Shown here one piece after another: positions 9,114 through 16,245 of a stretch of 64,000 nucleotides of DNA. Each line of letters begins with the position of its first letter. Positions within the stretch are counted from its first letter, which is position 1. A program made the translations under genes and the position numbers. Below the pieces are notes generated by a model. The model ran no database searches and was not told the origin of the DNA. It saw only the letters and a list, made by a program, of their open reading frames with translations. The DNA is from Deltaproteobacteria bacterium (GTDB lineage: Bacteria; Myxococcota; Kuafuiibacteriia; Kuafuiibacteriales; Kuafuiibacteriaceae): positions 496,001-560,000 of the forward strand of contig JADJBV010000001.1 of the NCBI GenBank assembly GCA_016703535.1, read 5' to 3'.

Positions 9114-10817
9114 TCAGGGCTCACGCACCACGTCACCACCGGCGTTGTCTTCCCACTCGTTGGAGGACTCGAGGTCGCCGTTGACCGTCGCGTAGCTCCC
9201 GATGAACGCGCCGACCGTCGCGCTGTGGCGGACAGCGCCATGGGTCATGGTCACCGTCACCCCGTGGCTGTCCGACTTGGCCACAAAACACGCGCCCTCA
9301 CCCGACTCGATCGAACCGCCATACTCCAGGCTCACGTAGTCCAGCTGGTTGTTGCCGTTCAGGCTGGTGTCGAAGGAGACGGCACCCCAATGGCCCGCCG
9401 TGGGGTCGACGCTGGTGATGGTGATCGGGAGGGCCGCGGTGCCGATGGCCCGCAAGCCCGATTCGTCGCCCGCGACCCACAACGAGCTGTCTTTGGCCAT
9501 CAAGAGGGTGACGCCCGGCTCCACCGTCCAGACTTGGTCGACGTGGACGTTACCGTCGATGGCGTAAGGCACCCCCAAAGCGTGCCAGGTCGTGCCTGGG
9601 ACCCGGTTGGCCCGGACCTCGATCCGATCGACGTCGTTGCCGGTGTAGCGACCCGCCGCCGTCAGCTGGTGGACCACCTCGGAGTTGCCGACCACCGGAC
9701 CTAGGGTGTTGGCGGTGACGGTCAACGCTGTCAGTTCGGTCAGGACCGCCTCGGCAGACATCGACAGCCCATACGCGGCGCTTTCTCTCAAGGTCACGTG
9801 GGAGAGGGCGAGGCGGACCGGCTCGCCGGTGCTGTCGAGCAGGACGTTGGCCTCGATGGCGCCCTGGCCCGCGTACTCCACGATCACCTGCTCCAGCCGG
9901 TTGTCCGGGTTGTCGGCGTTGGTGAAGACCAGCCCGCCCCAAGCGCCGCGGCGGTTGGTCTGCCCAGTGAAGGTGATCGGCAGCAGCTCGGTCCCGATCG
10001 CCATGAGGGCCGGCTCTGGCCCGGCGAAGATCAGCTCGGCTTCGGGTGCCATCTTGAGGGTGACGCCCGGCTCGATGGTCCAAGGCACGTCCACGTGGAT
10101 GCTGCCGCCGACGACGTAGGGCACACCCAGATACGACCAGCGGGTCGGGCCCCGAGTGATGCGGGACGCTCGCACCGTAACCGCCTCGACGCCGTTGTCC
10201 ACGTAGCTGGAGCTGCGCTCCAGCAAGCCCACCGTGTCCGAGTCGGCGTTGATGGGGCCCAGGGTGTTGTTGCTGAAGGTGTTGTCACTGAAGCCCGGGA
10301 GCTCGCTGCTGGCGGTCAACCATAGCCCATAACCCTGGTTCTCGCGGACGGTGGTGTGGCGGATCGCCACGCTGACCGGGCGGCTGTCCGAGGTGAGGGC
10401 GATGCCGGCCACCTCGGAGGTCAACTTGGCGTTGTTGACCCGCTCCACGATCACCCACTCCAGCAGGTTGTTGGGGCTGTTGCTGGTCGAAAACACCAAG
10501 CCCGCCCAACCTTGGGCGTTGAGGGCCGTCAGGATGATCGGCTCCGCGGCGCTTCCCCGGGCGCTCAAGGCGTGCCCTTCATTGATGGTCAGGCCGACCT
10601 CGGGCGAAAAGATGATCTTGGTGCCTGCGACCAAGGTCAGGGTCACGCCGTCGTCGAACATCGGGTTCTCTTGGGCCAAGTAACAGGCCGGTTCCAAGGT
10701 CGTGTTCTCGGAGAAACGGGTGGGCAGGACGCGGGTGCACTCTTCGACCGCTGGGTCCTCTCCGCAGCCAAAGAGCACCAACACCACCACTGCGCTCCGT
10801 AGTTTGGTCGTTCGCAT
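9114..10817 (-). CDS. Parallel beta-helix repeat lipoprotein
   Basis: The 567-residue protein has a lipoprotein signal (MRTTKLRSAVVVLVLFGC). It contains three large repeats of about 170 residues, each with a PWTIEPGVTLKMAPEAEL-like start (also VWTVEPGVTLLMAKDSSL and GVTLTLVAGTKIIFSPEVGL), an A[IL]GT..LPIT[FI]T strand and a GLVF.....NNLLEWV[IV]E-like strand. This is the pattern of secreted right-handed beta-helix proteins common in Myxococcota. No catalytic residues are recognisable. A surface adhesin or carbohydrate-binding role is inferred from fold only. Confidence 0.8.
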   Translation of the reverse strand: MRTTKLRSAVVVLVLFGCGEDPAVEECTRVLPTRFSENTTLEPACYLAQENPMFDDGVTLTLVAGTKIIFSPEVGLTINEGHALSARGSAAEPIILTALNAQGWAGLVFSTSNSPNNLLEWVIVERVNNAKLTSEVAGIALTSDSRPVSVAIRHTTVRENQGYGLWLTASSELPGFSDNTFSNNTLGPINADSDTVGLLERSSSYVDNGVEAVTVRASRITRGPTRWSYLGVPYVVGGSIHVDVPWTIEPGVTLKMAPEAELIFAGPEPALMAIGTELLPITFTGQTNRRGAWGGLVFTNADNPDNRLEQVIVEYAGQGAIEANVLLDSTGEPVRLALSHVTLRESAAYGLSMSAEAVLTELTALTVTANTLGPVVGNSEVVHQLTAAGRYTGNDVDRIEVRANRVPGTTWHALGVPYAIDGNVHVDQVWTVEPGVTLLMAKDSSLWVAGDESGLRAIGTAALPITITSVDPTAGHWGAVSFDTSLNGNNQLDYVSLEYGGSIESGEGACFVAKSDSHGVTVTMTHGAVRHSATVGAFIGSYATVNGDLESSNEWEDNAGGDVVREP

Positions 10818-10892
10818 GCGCTCGAGGCATGGAAGTTCTGTGCCGTCAGGGCCCGCCGAACGGAAGGGAGGCTCGGCGCCCGAGGTGGTAAC

Positions 10893-10906
10893 GCAAGTTG
10901 TCTTGC
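10893..10906. repeat. GCAAG-N4-CTTGC palindrome, copy 2
   Basis: GCAAGTTGTCTTGC, intergenic, between the beta-helix gene start and the end of the alpha/beta hydrolase gene. Confidence 0.9.
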
Positions 10907-10948
10907 AGCGGGAACCAACGACCCCGCGCCGCGGTGATCCTCAGGGAT

Positions 10949-11671
10949 TCAGCCGGCGAACTGCTTGATCTGCTCGGCCGCCCACTCCGGTTGATCGAGG
11001 GGAAGGTCGTGGCCCGCCGTCGGGTGACGCGCGACTTGGCTGCCAAAGCGCGAGGCGATCTGCTCCCCACAAAACGGCGCGCAGAGGCGATCACCTTGGC
11101 CGATCAAGACCAACGACGGCACCGGCAGCCGGGCCGGTGATCGAAAGGTGAGGGCGGCCAACAGTTGGGCCACCGCGGCCCCTTTGTGGAGCGGTCGATC
11201 TTCGGCGTAACGGGCCCAGGTCTCGGCCAGGGCTTGATCGTGGTGATGATCGCTGGTGGTGGCCCGCAGGATGGCTTGCTCTCGCTTCAGCCGATCGCTG
11301 AGCAGACCCTTGGCCAAGGTGGGCACCACCTCGAGCTGCATCCGCTGCCAAGGTTTGGCGAGATCGCTGGCGCTGGTGTTGATCAAGACGACGCGCTCGA
11401 AGTCCCCGGGGTAACGAGCGACCCAGTCCATGCCGATCATGCCGCCCAAGGAGATGGTCAACAGGCCGAGTCGCCCACCTCCCGAGGGGCGCCGAGCCCG
11501 CAGGTCATCGGTGATCGCCCTCAGCACCCGAGGTGAAGGCCGAGCCCTTTCGGTGCCCACCCCGGGCAGATCCAAGAGGTGGAGTTGCCCACTTTGGCCC
11601 AGGGCCGACAAGAAGGCCGGGCTCCAGTGCCTTTGCTCCCGGGTGAGGCCACGCAAGAGGACCCAATCCAT
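10949..11671 (-). CDS. Alpha/beta hydrolase
   Basis: The protein has 240 residues from ATG 11671. The nucleophile elbow is TISLGGMIGMDW (G-x-S-x-G variant SLGG). The oxyanion strand begins VLLRGLTREQRHW, the acid is probably the Asp of LIGQGDRLCAP, and the catalytic His is in PTAGHDLPLDQP. The family includes carboxylesterases and acyl hydrolases; the substrate is unknown. It is transcribed divergently from the TetR gene at 11744 across 72 AT-rich bases that contain a candidate operator, so repression by that TetR protein is likely. Confidence 0.88.
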   Translation of the reverse strand: MDWVLLRGLTREQRHWSPAFLSALGQSGQLHLLDLPGVGTERARPSPRVLRAITDDLRARRPSGGGRLGLLTISLGGMIGMDWVARYPGDFERVVLINTSASDLAKPWQRMQLEVVPTLAKGLLSDRLKREQAILRATTSDHHHDQALAETWARYAEDRPLHKGAAVAQLLAALTFRSPARLPVPSLVLIGQGDRLCAPFCGEQIASRFGSQVARHPTAGHDLPLDQPEWAAEQIKQFAG

Positions 11672-11712
11672 CCCCGCCCGGTACGGAACCCGGGGCGACA
11701 GGGCAAGCTTGA

Positions 11713-11732
11713 AATATATCGTTTGATTAATT
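11713..11732. promoter_or_regulatory. Candidate TetR operator (inverted repeat)
   Basis: AATATATC at 11713-11720 and GATTAATT at 11725-11732 match as inverted arms at 6 of 8 positions around a GTTT centre. It lies in the only AT-rich patch between the divergent hydrolase and TetR starts, where a local autoregulating repressor would bind. Confidence 0.4.
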
Positions 11733-11743
11733 ATGGTGCCGCC

Positions 11744-12385
11744 ATGGCCCGACCGGTCGCCGCCGACGCTGAGGTCACCCGGGCCCGGATCCTGGCGGCG
11801 GCCACGGCCCTGTTCTCCAAAGCGCCCGCCGCCGACGTCTCCATCCGCGAGGTGGGGAAGGCGGCGGGGGTCACCTTGGCCACCGTGCACCACTACTTCG
11901 GGACCAAGGAGCAGCTCTACGGGGCCTGCGTGGCGGCCATGCACAAGGAGCTGGAGACCTTGCGGGCCGAGCTCGAGCCCCTGGTCCTGGCCCCTGGCGA
12001 CCGGCGGAGCCAACTGCGGGCCGTGGTCGAGGCCTCCTTCACCTTCGCCCGCAGGCACGCGGCCGCCATCCGCTTCATGTTGCGGACGGTGGTCGACACC
12101 GGCGCCATGGACCCGGTGCGGCTCGAGGAGGTCCACCTCCCGTTTTTGGCGAACAGCGCCGCCGTGTTCGAGGCGGTCTTGGGGGTCAAGGCCGAGGAGG
12201 CTCGGCTTTTGGTCCAGAGCCTGATGCACCTGGTGGTCCGCTACGCGATCACCGCCCCCGAGGAGTTGGTGGCGATCGCGGGTGTGCCCAAAGGGCCAAA
12301 CGCCGTCGCCCGCGCCGAGCATCGCATCTCGGAGCACCTGGCGACCTTGGCCCTGCGCGGCCTCGGACCCGAGGCCTCCCTCTGA
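11744..12385 (+). CDS. TetR/AcrR family transcriptional regulator
   Basis: The protein has 213 residues from ATG 11744. The N-terminal helix-turn-helix is canonical: VTRARILAAATALFSKA, then SIREVGKAAGVTLATVHHYF and GTKEQLYGACV. The C-terminal ligand-binding part (FTFARRHAAAIRFMLRTVVD onward) resembles the TetR_C group in which an aromatic and Arg-rich helix faces the effector. The ligand is unknown. The adjacent divergent hydrolase is the most likely target. Confidence 0.93.
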   Translation: MARPVAADAEVTRARILAAATALFSKAPAADVSIREVGKAAGVTLATVHHYFGTKEQLYGACVAAMHKELETLRAELEPLVLAPGDRRSQLRAVVEASFTFARRHAAAIRFMLRTVVDTGAMDPVRLEEVHLPFLANSAAVFEAVLGVKAEEARLLVQSLMHLVVRYAITAPEELVAIAGVPKGPNAVARAEHRISEHLATLALRGLGPEASL

Positions 12386-12473
12386 GGGCCCACGACGCGA
12401 CCACTCGACCGTTTGGGCCGACGATCCATCCGGGCCCTAACCTCCAAGTCCGAGCCGTGTTATCTCAGCCGGC

Positions 12474-12933
12474 GTGTCCGAGAACCGGATCGACAAGTTC
12501 ATCGAAGCCCTCTTCAAGAAGGAAGCCGATCACCTGCTCTTCGGCAGTGGGACCCCGGTCCGCATCCGCACCGGCACCACCGAAAAGGTGATCCTCGATA
12601 AAGAGGTCCGCACCGATCAGATCTTGAAGTTGCTGGAGCCCATCTCGAGTGGGCGCGACGCCGAACTCGCCGAAGATGGAGAGGTCGAGTTCGACTACAA
12701 CTCGCCGAGCGGGCTGGTGAACGTACGCACCCGCAAGGCCGGCGATCGGATGACCGCCACCATCACGCCCGCCAGCGCGGAGGCCTCGGCCGTCGTCGAT
12801 GACGAGGCGCCGATGGACATCATGAGCCAGATGTCCGAGGCCCCCGAACCCGAACCCGCCCCCCGCTCGCGCCGCGCCTGCTTCTGCGCCGTCGGCTCCC
12901 GCCGCCGCTGGCCTCCCGTCGGCCAAGCCCAGC
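12474..12933 (+). CDS. N-terminal extra domain of the PilT-like ATPase, out of frame with the main gene
   Basis: From GTG 12474 the frame gives SENRIDKFIEALFKKEADHLLFGSGTPVRIR and a further ~110 residues, then a Pro/Glu linker. It resembles a degenerate copy of the PilT N-terminal PAS-like domain (compare KILRTLVENGGSDLHLTAGL in the next entry). After the C6 tract at 12859-12864 this frame turns into Arg/Pro-rich nonsense, although it stays open to 13322. The +1 frame instead continues as a Pro/Ala linker straight into PilT. Removing one C would give a single ~520-residue protein with two N-terminal domains. It may be a sequencing error, a slippage site or a real mutation. Confidence 0.7.
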
Positions 12934-14037
12934 GTGACCTTGCCCCGGAAGGGCCCCTTCCAGATCGACAAGATCCTCAGGACCCTGGTCGAAAACGGCG
13001 GCTCGGATCTCCACCTCACCGCCGGCTTGCGCCCGATGTTCCGCAAAGACGGCGACATCCAGCAGCTGCCCGGCTGGAACCAGGTGCTCTCCTCCGACAC
13101 CATCGAGTCGTGGATGTTGGAGGTCACCTACGACGGCCCCCGAAAGTTGTTCGCCGAGACCAACGACGCCGACTTCGCCCACGAGATCCCGGGCATCGCG
13201 CGCTTCCGCATGAACCTCTTCCGCGATCGCTCCGGCGTCGGCGCGGTGATGCGGACCATCCCCAGCAAAGTGTTGACGGCCGATCAGCTGGGCCTGCCGC
13301 CGGTGATTCGCACCTTCTGTGAGCTCCCCAAGGGCCTGGTGGTCGTCACCGGCCCCACCGGCTCGGGCAAGTCCACCACCTTGGCGGCGATGGTGGATCT
13401 CATCAACAAGAGCCGCGCCGATCACATCATCACCATCGAAGACCCGGTGGAGTTCGTGCACCAGTCCCAAAAGTGCCTGGTGAATCAGCGCGAGGTGCAC
13501 ACCCACACCAAGTCCTTCGCTGCCGCTCTGCGCGCGGCCTTGCGTGAAGATCCGGACATCGTGTTGGTCGGCGAGATGCGCGATCTCGAGACGGTGCACA
13601 TCGCCATCGAAACCGCCGAGACGGGTCACTTGGTGTTCGGCACGCTTCACACCAACACCGCCCCTTCGACGGTGGACCGGATCATCGACCAGTTCCCCAC
13701 CGATCATCAGGCCCAGATCCGGGTGATGCTCAGCGAGTCTTTGAAGGGCGTCGTCTCTCAGACCTTGTGCAAAAAGATCGGCGGCGGCCGGTGTGCTTGC
13801 CTGGAGATCTTGGTGGTGAACAACGCCATCTCCAACCTGATCCGCGAGGGCAAGACCTTCCAGATCCCGTCGATCATGCAGACCGGCAAAGGCCAGGGCA
13901 TGCAGACCCAGATCGACGCGATGATCGCCCTGGTGAAGAGCAAGACCGTGTCGCCCAACGAGGCCTACAACAAGGCGGTCGATCAGGTGCAGATGAAGGC
14001 GGCCCTGGAGCGCTCGGGCTTCCGGCTCGAGGAATGA
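12934..14037 (+). CDS. pilT: Type IV pilus retraction ATPase PilT-like
   Basis: This is a 367-residue hexameric-type secretion ATPase. The N-terminal domain starts at FQIDKILRTLVENGGSDLHL. The Walker A motif is GPTGSGKST, the Asp box is IITIEDPVEF, the Walker B region is EDPDIVLVGEMRDLE and the His box is GHLVFGTLHTN. The C-terminal region has TGKGQGMQTQID where PilT proteins have a related G-rich segment. PilT powers pilus retraction and twitching motility. No convincing ribosome-binding site precedes GTG 12934, and the upstream frame reads as an in-frame Ala/Pro linker if one C is removed from 12859-12864, so the natural start is probably 12474. Confidence 0.9.
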   Translation: MTLPRKGPFQIDKILRTLVENGGSDLHLTAGLRPMFRKDGDIQQLPGWNQVLSSDTIESWMLEVTYDGPRKLFAETNDADFAHEIPGIARFRMNLFRDRSGVGAVMRTIPSKVLTADQLGLPPVIRTFCELPKGLVVVTGPTGSGKSTTLAAMVDLINKSRADHIITIEDPVEFVHQSQKCLVNQREVHTHTKSFAAALRAALREDPDIVLVGEMRDLETVHIAIETAETGHLVFGTLHTNTAPSTVDRIIDQFPTDHQAQIRVMLSESLKGVVSQTLCKKIGGGRCACLEILVVNNAISNLIREGKTFQIPSIMQTGKGQGMQTQIDAMIALVKSKTVSPNEAYNKAVDQVQMKAALERSGFRLEE

Positions 14038-14061
14038 GCCACTTTGGCGCACTCCGGCAAT

Positions 14062-14075
14062 GCAAGGCGCCTTGC
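14062..14075. repeat. GCAAG-N4-CTTGC palindrome, copy 3
   Basis: GCAAGGCGCCTTGC, a perfect dyad because the spacer is GCGC; 25 nt after the pilT stop. Confidence 0.9.
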
Positions 14076-14199
14076 GCACGCTCCGTAGAACCTCTCAAAA
14101 CTGCAGTTTTTCCCGGGATCCAGCGATGGTGACGTTTCACAGCTTATTCACTTCTGTGGATGGCGGCGTGGAAGTGCCCGGATTGGCTGCGTTTTCGCC

Positions 14200-14213
14200 G
14201 CAAGTTTACTTGC
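14200..14213. repeat. GCAAG-N4-CTTGC palindrome, copy 4
   Basis: GCAAGTTTACTTGC; intergenic, with CGC/GCG flanks that extend the dyad. Confidence 0.9.
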
Positions 14214-14339
14214 GCGGCTTCACCGGGCTGTCACTCGGGCCGTCAGAATTTCGACACCGAAGGTGAGGGCAGGTCAGTAGAGGGTCGGGGCGGCTATCAC
14301 GACCTCAGGGCCGAGGCAGCAGCTTTTTTGGGGGCTCGG

Positions 14340-15236
14340 TTAGGGGACCGAGCCCAGGGCGATCCGGACCATGGCCGCCACCAAAAAGGCCACAAAGCCC
14401 AAAGATGCCAGGTACTTGAGGCGCATGACCGTCCGGTATTCGTCGGGCCGACCCTGGAGTCGGAACAAGGTCCAGCCGTTGTAGAGGCCCCCTACGGCGC
14501 CGAGCCCCAAGAACACCCCGGCCACCTCTGGGCGACGAACCGCCAAGGAGGCGACCACCCCAAAAAGCCCCAGGGGATAGGCGAGGGCGTAGAGCCGGCG
14601 GACCCCGGCCAGGCCGTAGGTGCCGGCGAAGGTCCGGTCGCCGCGCCGTTGGTCTTCGTCGAGCTGAAAGACCTGGGAGACCGGGTAGAGGCTCAGCAGC
14701 AGGCAAGCCGTCCCCAGGCCGCCGGCCAAGACCGGCGGGGGCAAGCTGGTGTCGCCCGAGGCCGCCAGGTATCCCATCCAGTAGGTGTTGGTGCCGGTGC
14801 CGATCCCCACGGCCAAAAAGCTGAGCAGTGGCCTGCCCTTCCAGCGGATCCCGTTGGTGCTGTAGAGGACCGAAAGCCCCATCGTCCCCAGGTAGAGGCC
14901 CAAAAACAGGGGCCCTTCGGTCCAGGCGGCCCCAACCAAACCCAGGATCTGGACCGCCAACGAGGCGGGCAACATCCAGCGGACCATCTTGGGGGGGCGG
15001 GCCAGGCCGCCGATCGGCCCGTCGTCGTCGTCGAAGTAAGAGTTGTAGGCCGTGACCCCGCCGTTGAGCAGCAGGTGGACGACGACAAACTGGACCAAAA
15101 ACCGTTGGAAATCGATGGATTGAGCGTAGAGCCCGCCCAGGAGGTACCCCCCCGGCAACACCAGCAGCTGGTAGTGGGGCCGAAGGTGGATGAGGAAGTC
15201 CCGAACCTCAGCCAGGCGGCTCCGGGAGGGGGTCAT
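14340..15236 (-). CDS. UbiA family prenyltransferase
   Basis: The 298-residue polytopic membrane protein has about eight or nine hydrophobic segments. The two Asp-rich prenyl-diphosphate/Mg sites are visible: NGGVTAYNSYFDDDDGPIGG (first motif, N...DxxxD type) and VFQLDEDQRRGDRTFAG (second motif). The family transfers a polyprenyl group to an aromatic or other acceptor, for instance in quinone or haem A pathways. The acceptor cannot be told from this sequence. The ATG overlaps the stop of the glutamate racemase gene by 4 nt (ATGA), so the two are coupled. Confidence 0.9.
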   Translation of the reverse strand: MTPSRSRLAEVRDFLIHLRPHYQLLVLPGGYLLGGLYAQSIDFQRFLVQFVVVHLLLNGGVTAYNSYFDDDDGPIGGLARPPKMVRWMLPASLAVQILGLVGAAWTEGPLFLGLYLGTMGLSVLYSTNGIRWKGRPLLSFLAVGIGTGTNTYWMGYLAASGDTSLPPPVLAGGLGTACLLLSLYPVSQVFQLDEDQRRGDRTFAGTYGLAGVRRLYALAYPLGLFGVVASLAVRRPEVAGVFLGLGAVGGLYNGWTLFRLQGRPDEYRTVMRLKYLASLGFVAFLVAAMVRIALGSVP

Positions 15237-16135
15237 GGACGAGGTTTGGTGGCGGATTCGACCGGGTCCCAGTGGAGCTCGAGGCCCCGTCCTTCCAAGC
15301 CAGACGTGAAGGTCGCCCGCTGGGCCATGAAGGTCCGGAGGGGGCCGGTGGTGGCGAACAGGTGGGGCCCCGAAGTTTGGCCGGCGAGCAGACCGTCCCG
15401 GGCCAAGGCCGACTCCAACTCCACCGCCAGTTCGTCGGCCGGGTCCACGAAGTGGGGCCGGACGCCCAGGGCCAAGGCCGCCGACGAAAGATCGGCCAAG
15501 AGCAGCGGGTAGTGGGTGCAACCCAAGATGATGGTGTCGACCTGGGCCTCGAAGAGGGGGATCAGGCTTTCGGTGGCGGCGGCCCGGGCTTCGGCGCTGC
15601 CCATCAAGCCCGCCTCGATCAAGGGCACGAAGCGGGGGCAAGCGACCTGGGTGACCGTCGCTTCGCCGAGGGCCAAGGGATAGGCGCCGGTGTTGACCGT
15701 CCCTTGGGTGGCCAACACGCCGATCCGGCCCCGGCTCTGGCGGAGGGCGGCTCGGGCGCCGGCCTCGATCATCCCGTAGACCCGGCCGCGGCCGAGGGCC
15801 CGCCGGACCGGGCCCATGGCGGTGGCCGAGGAGATGTTGCAGGCCATGACCACCACCTTGGCGCCGGCCTCACAGAGGTGCCCGGTCAAGGACGCCGCAA
15901 AACCTTCGATCTCGGGCAGGGGGCGGCCGCCATACGGCACGTGGGCCTGATCGGCGATGTAGAGGAGGCGCTCTTTGGGCAGCCGCTGGGCCAGGGCCCG
16001 GGCCACGGTCAGGCCACCGACCCCCGAGTCGAAGAGCCCGATCGGAGCGCCGCTGGACCCCGGCCGATCCCCGTAGATCGTCAGGGCACTCGGCGGGAGG
16101 CGGCGGATCGGGGTCGAAAACGGGCGCATCGGCAT
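15233..16135 (-). CDS. murI: Glutamate racemase
   Basis: MurI interconverts L- and D-glutamate for peptidoglycan synthesis in the cytoplasm. Family motifs are clear: PIGLFDSGVGGLTVARAL, YIADQAHVPYGGRPL, the first catalytic Cys in VVMACNISSATA (usually ACNTASA) and the second in ILGCTHYPLLL. From ATG 16135 the protein has 300 residues. The frame also allows a GTG at 16186, and neither has a clear ribosome-binding site, so the start is uncertain. It is coupled to the UbiA gene by a 4-nt overlap and divergent from the gene at 16246. Confidence 0.92.
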   Translation of the reverse strand: MPMRPFSTPIRRLPPSALTIYGDRPGSSGAPIGLFDSGVGGLTVARALAQRLPKERLLYIADQAHVPYGGRPLPEIEGFAASLTGHLCEAGAKVVVMACNISSATAMGPVRRALGRGRVYGMIEAGARAALRQSRGRIGVLATQGTVNTGAYPLALGEATVTQVACPRFVPLIEAGLMGSAEARAAATESLIPLFEAQVDTIILGCTHYPLLLADLSSAALALGVRPHFVDPADELAVELESALARDGLLAGQTSGPHLFATTGPLRTFMAQRATFTSGLEGRGLELHWDPVESATKPRP

Positions 16136-16245
16136 CAGAACCGTCCGGGCCGGCCGGCGGCGTCCCTTCCGGGTAGCCCTCCTCACTCGGAAAATGCAAT
16201 CCGAAGTAAGGGACTTTGGGCTTCGGGAGCGGCAAGCTGACCCGG

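Larger units (their letters stand above)
14038..14339. other. 302-bp gene-free stretch after pilT
   Basis: I see no protein gene here. It holds two copies of the dispersed palindrome (14062-14075 and 14200-14213) and a perfect dyad AAAACTGCAGTTTT at 14097-14110 that could act as a weak terminator. It also holds CACAGCTTATTCAC at 14138-14151, which recurs with one difference at 56064-56077. Confidence 0.6.
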
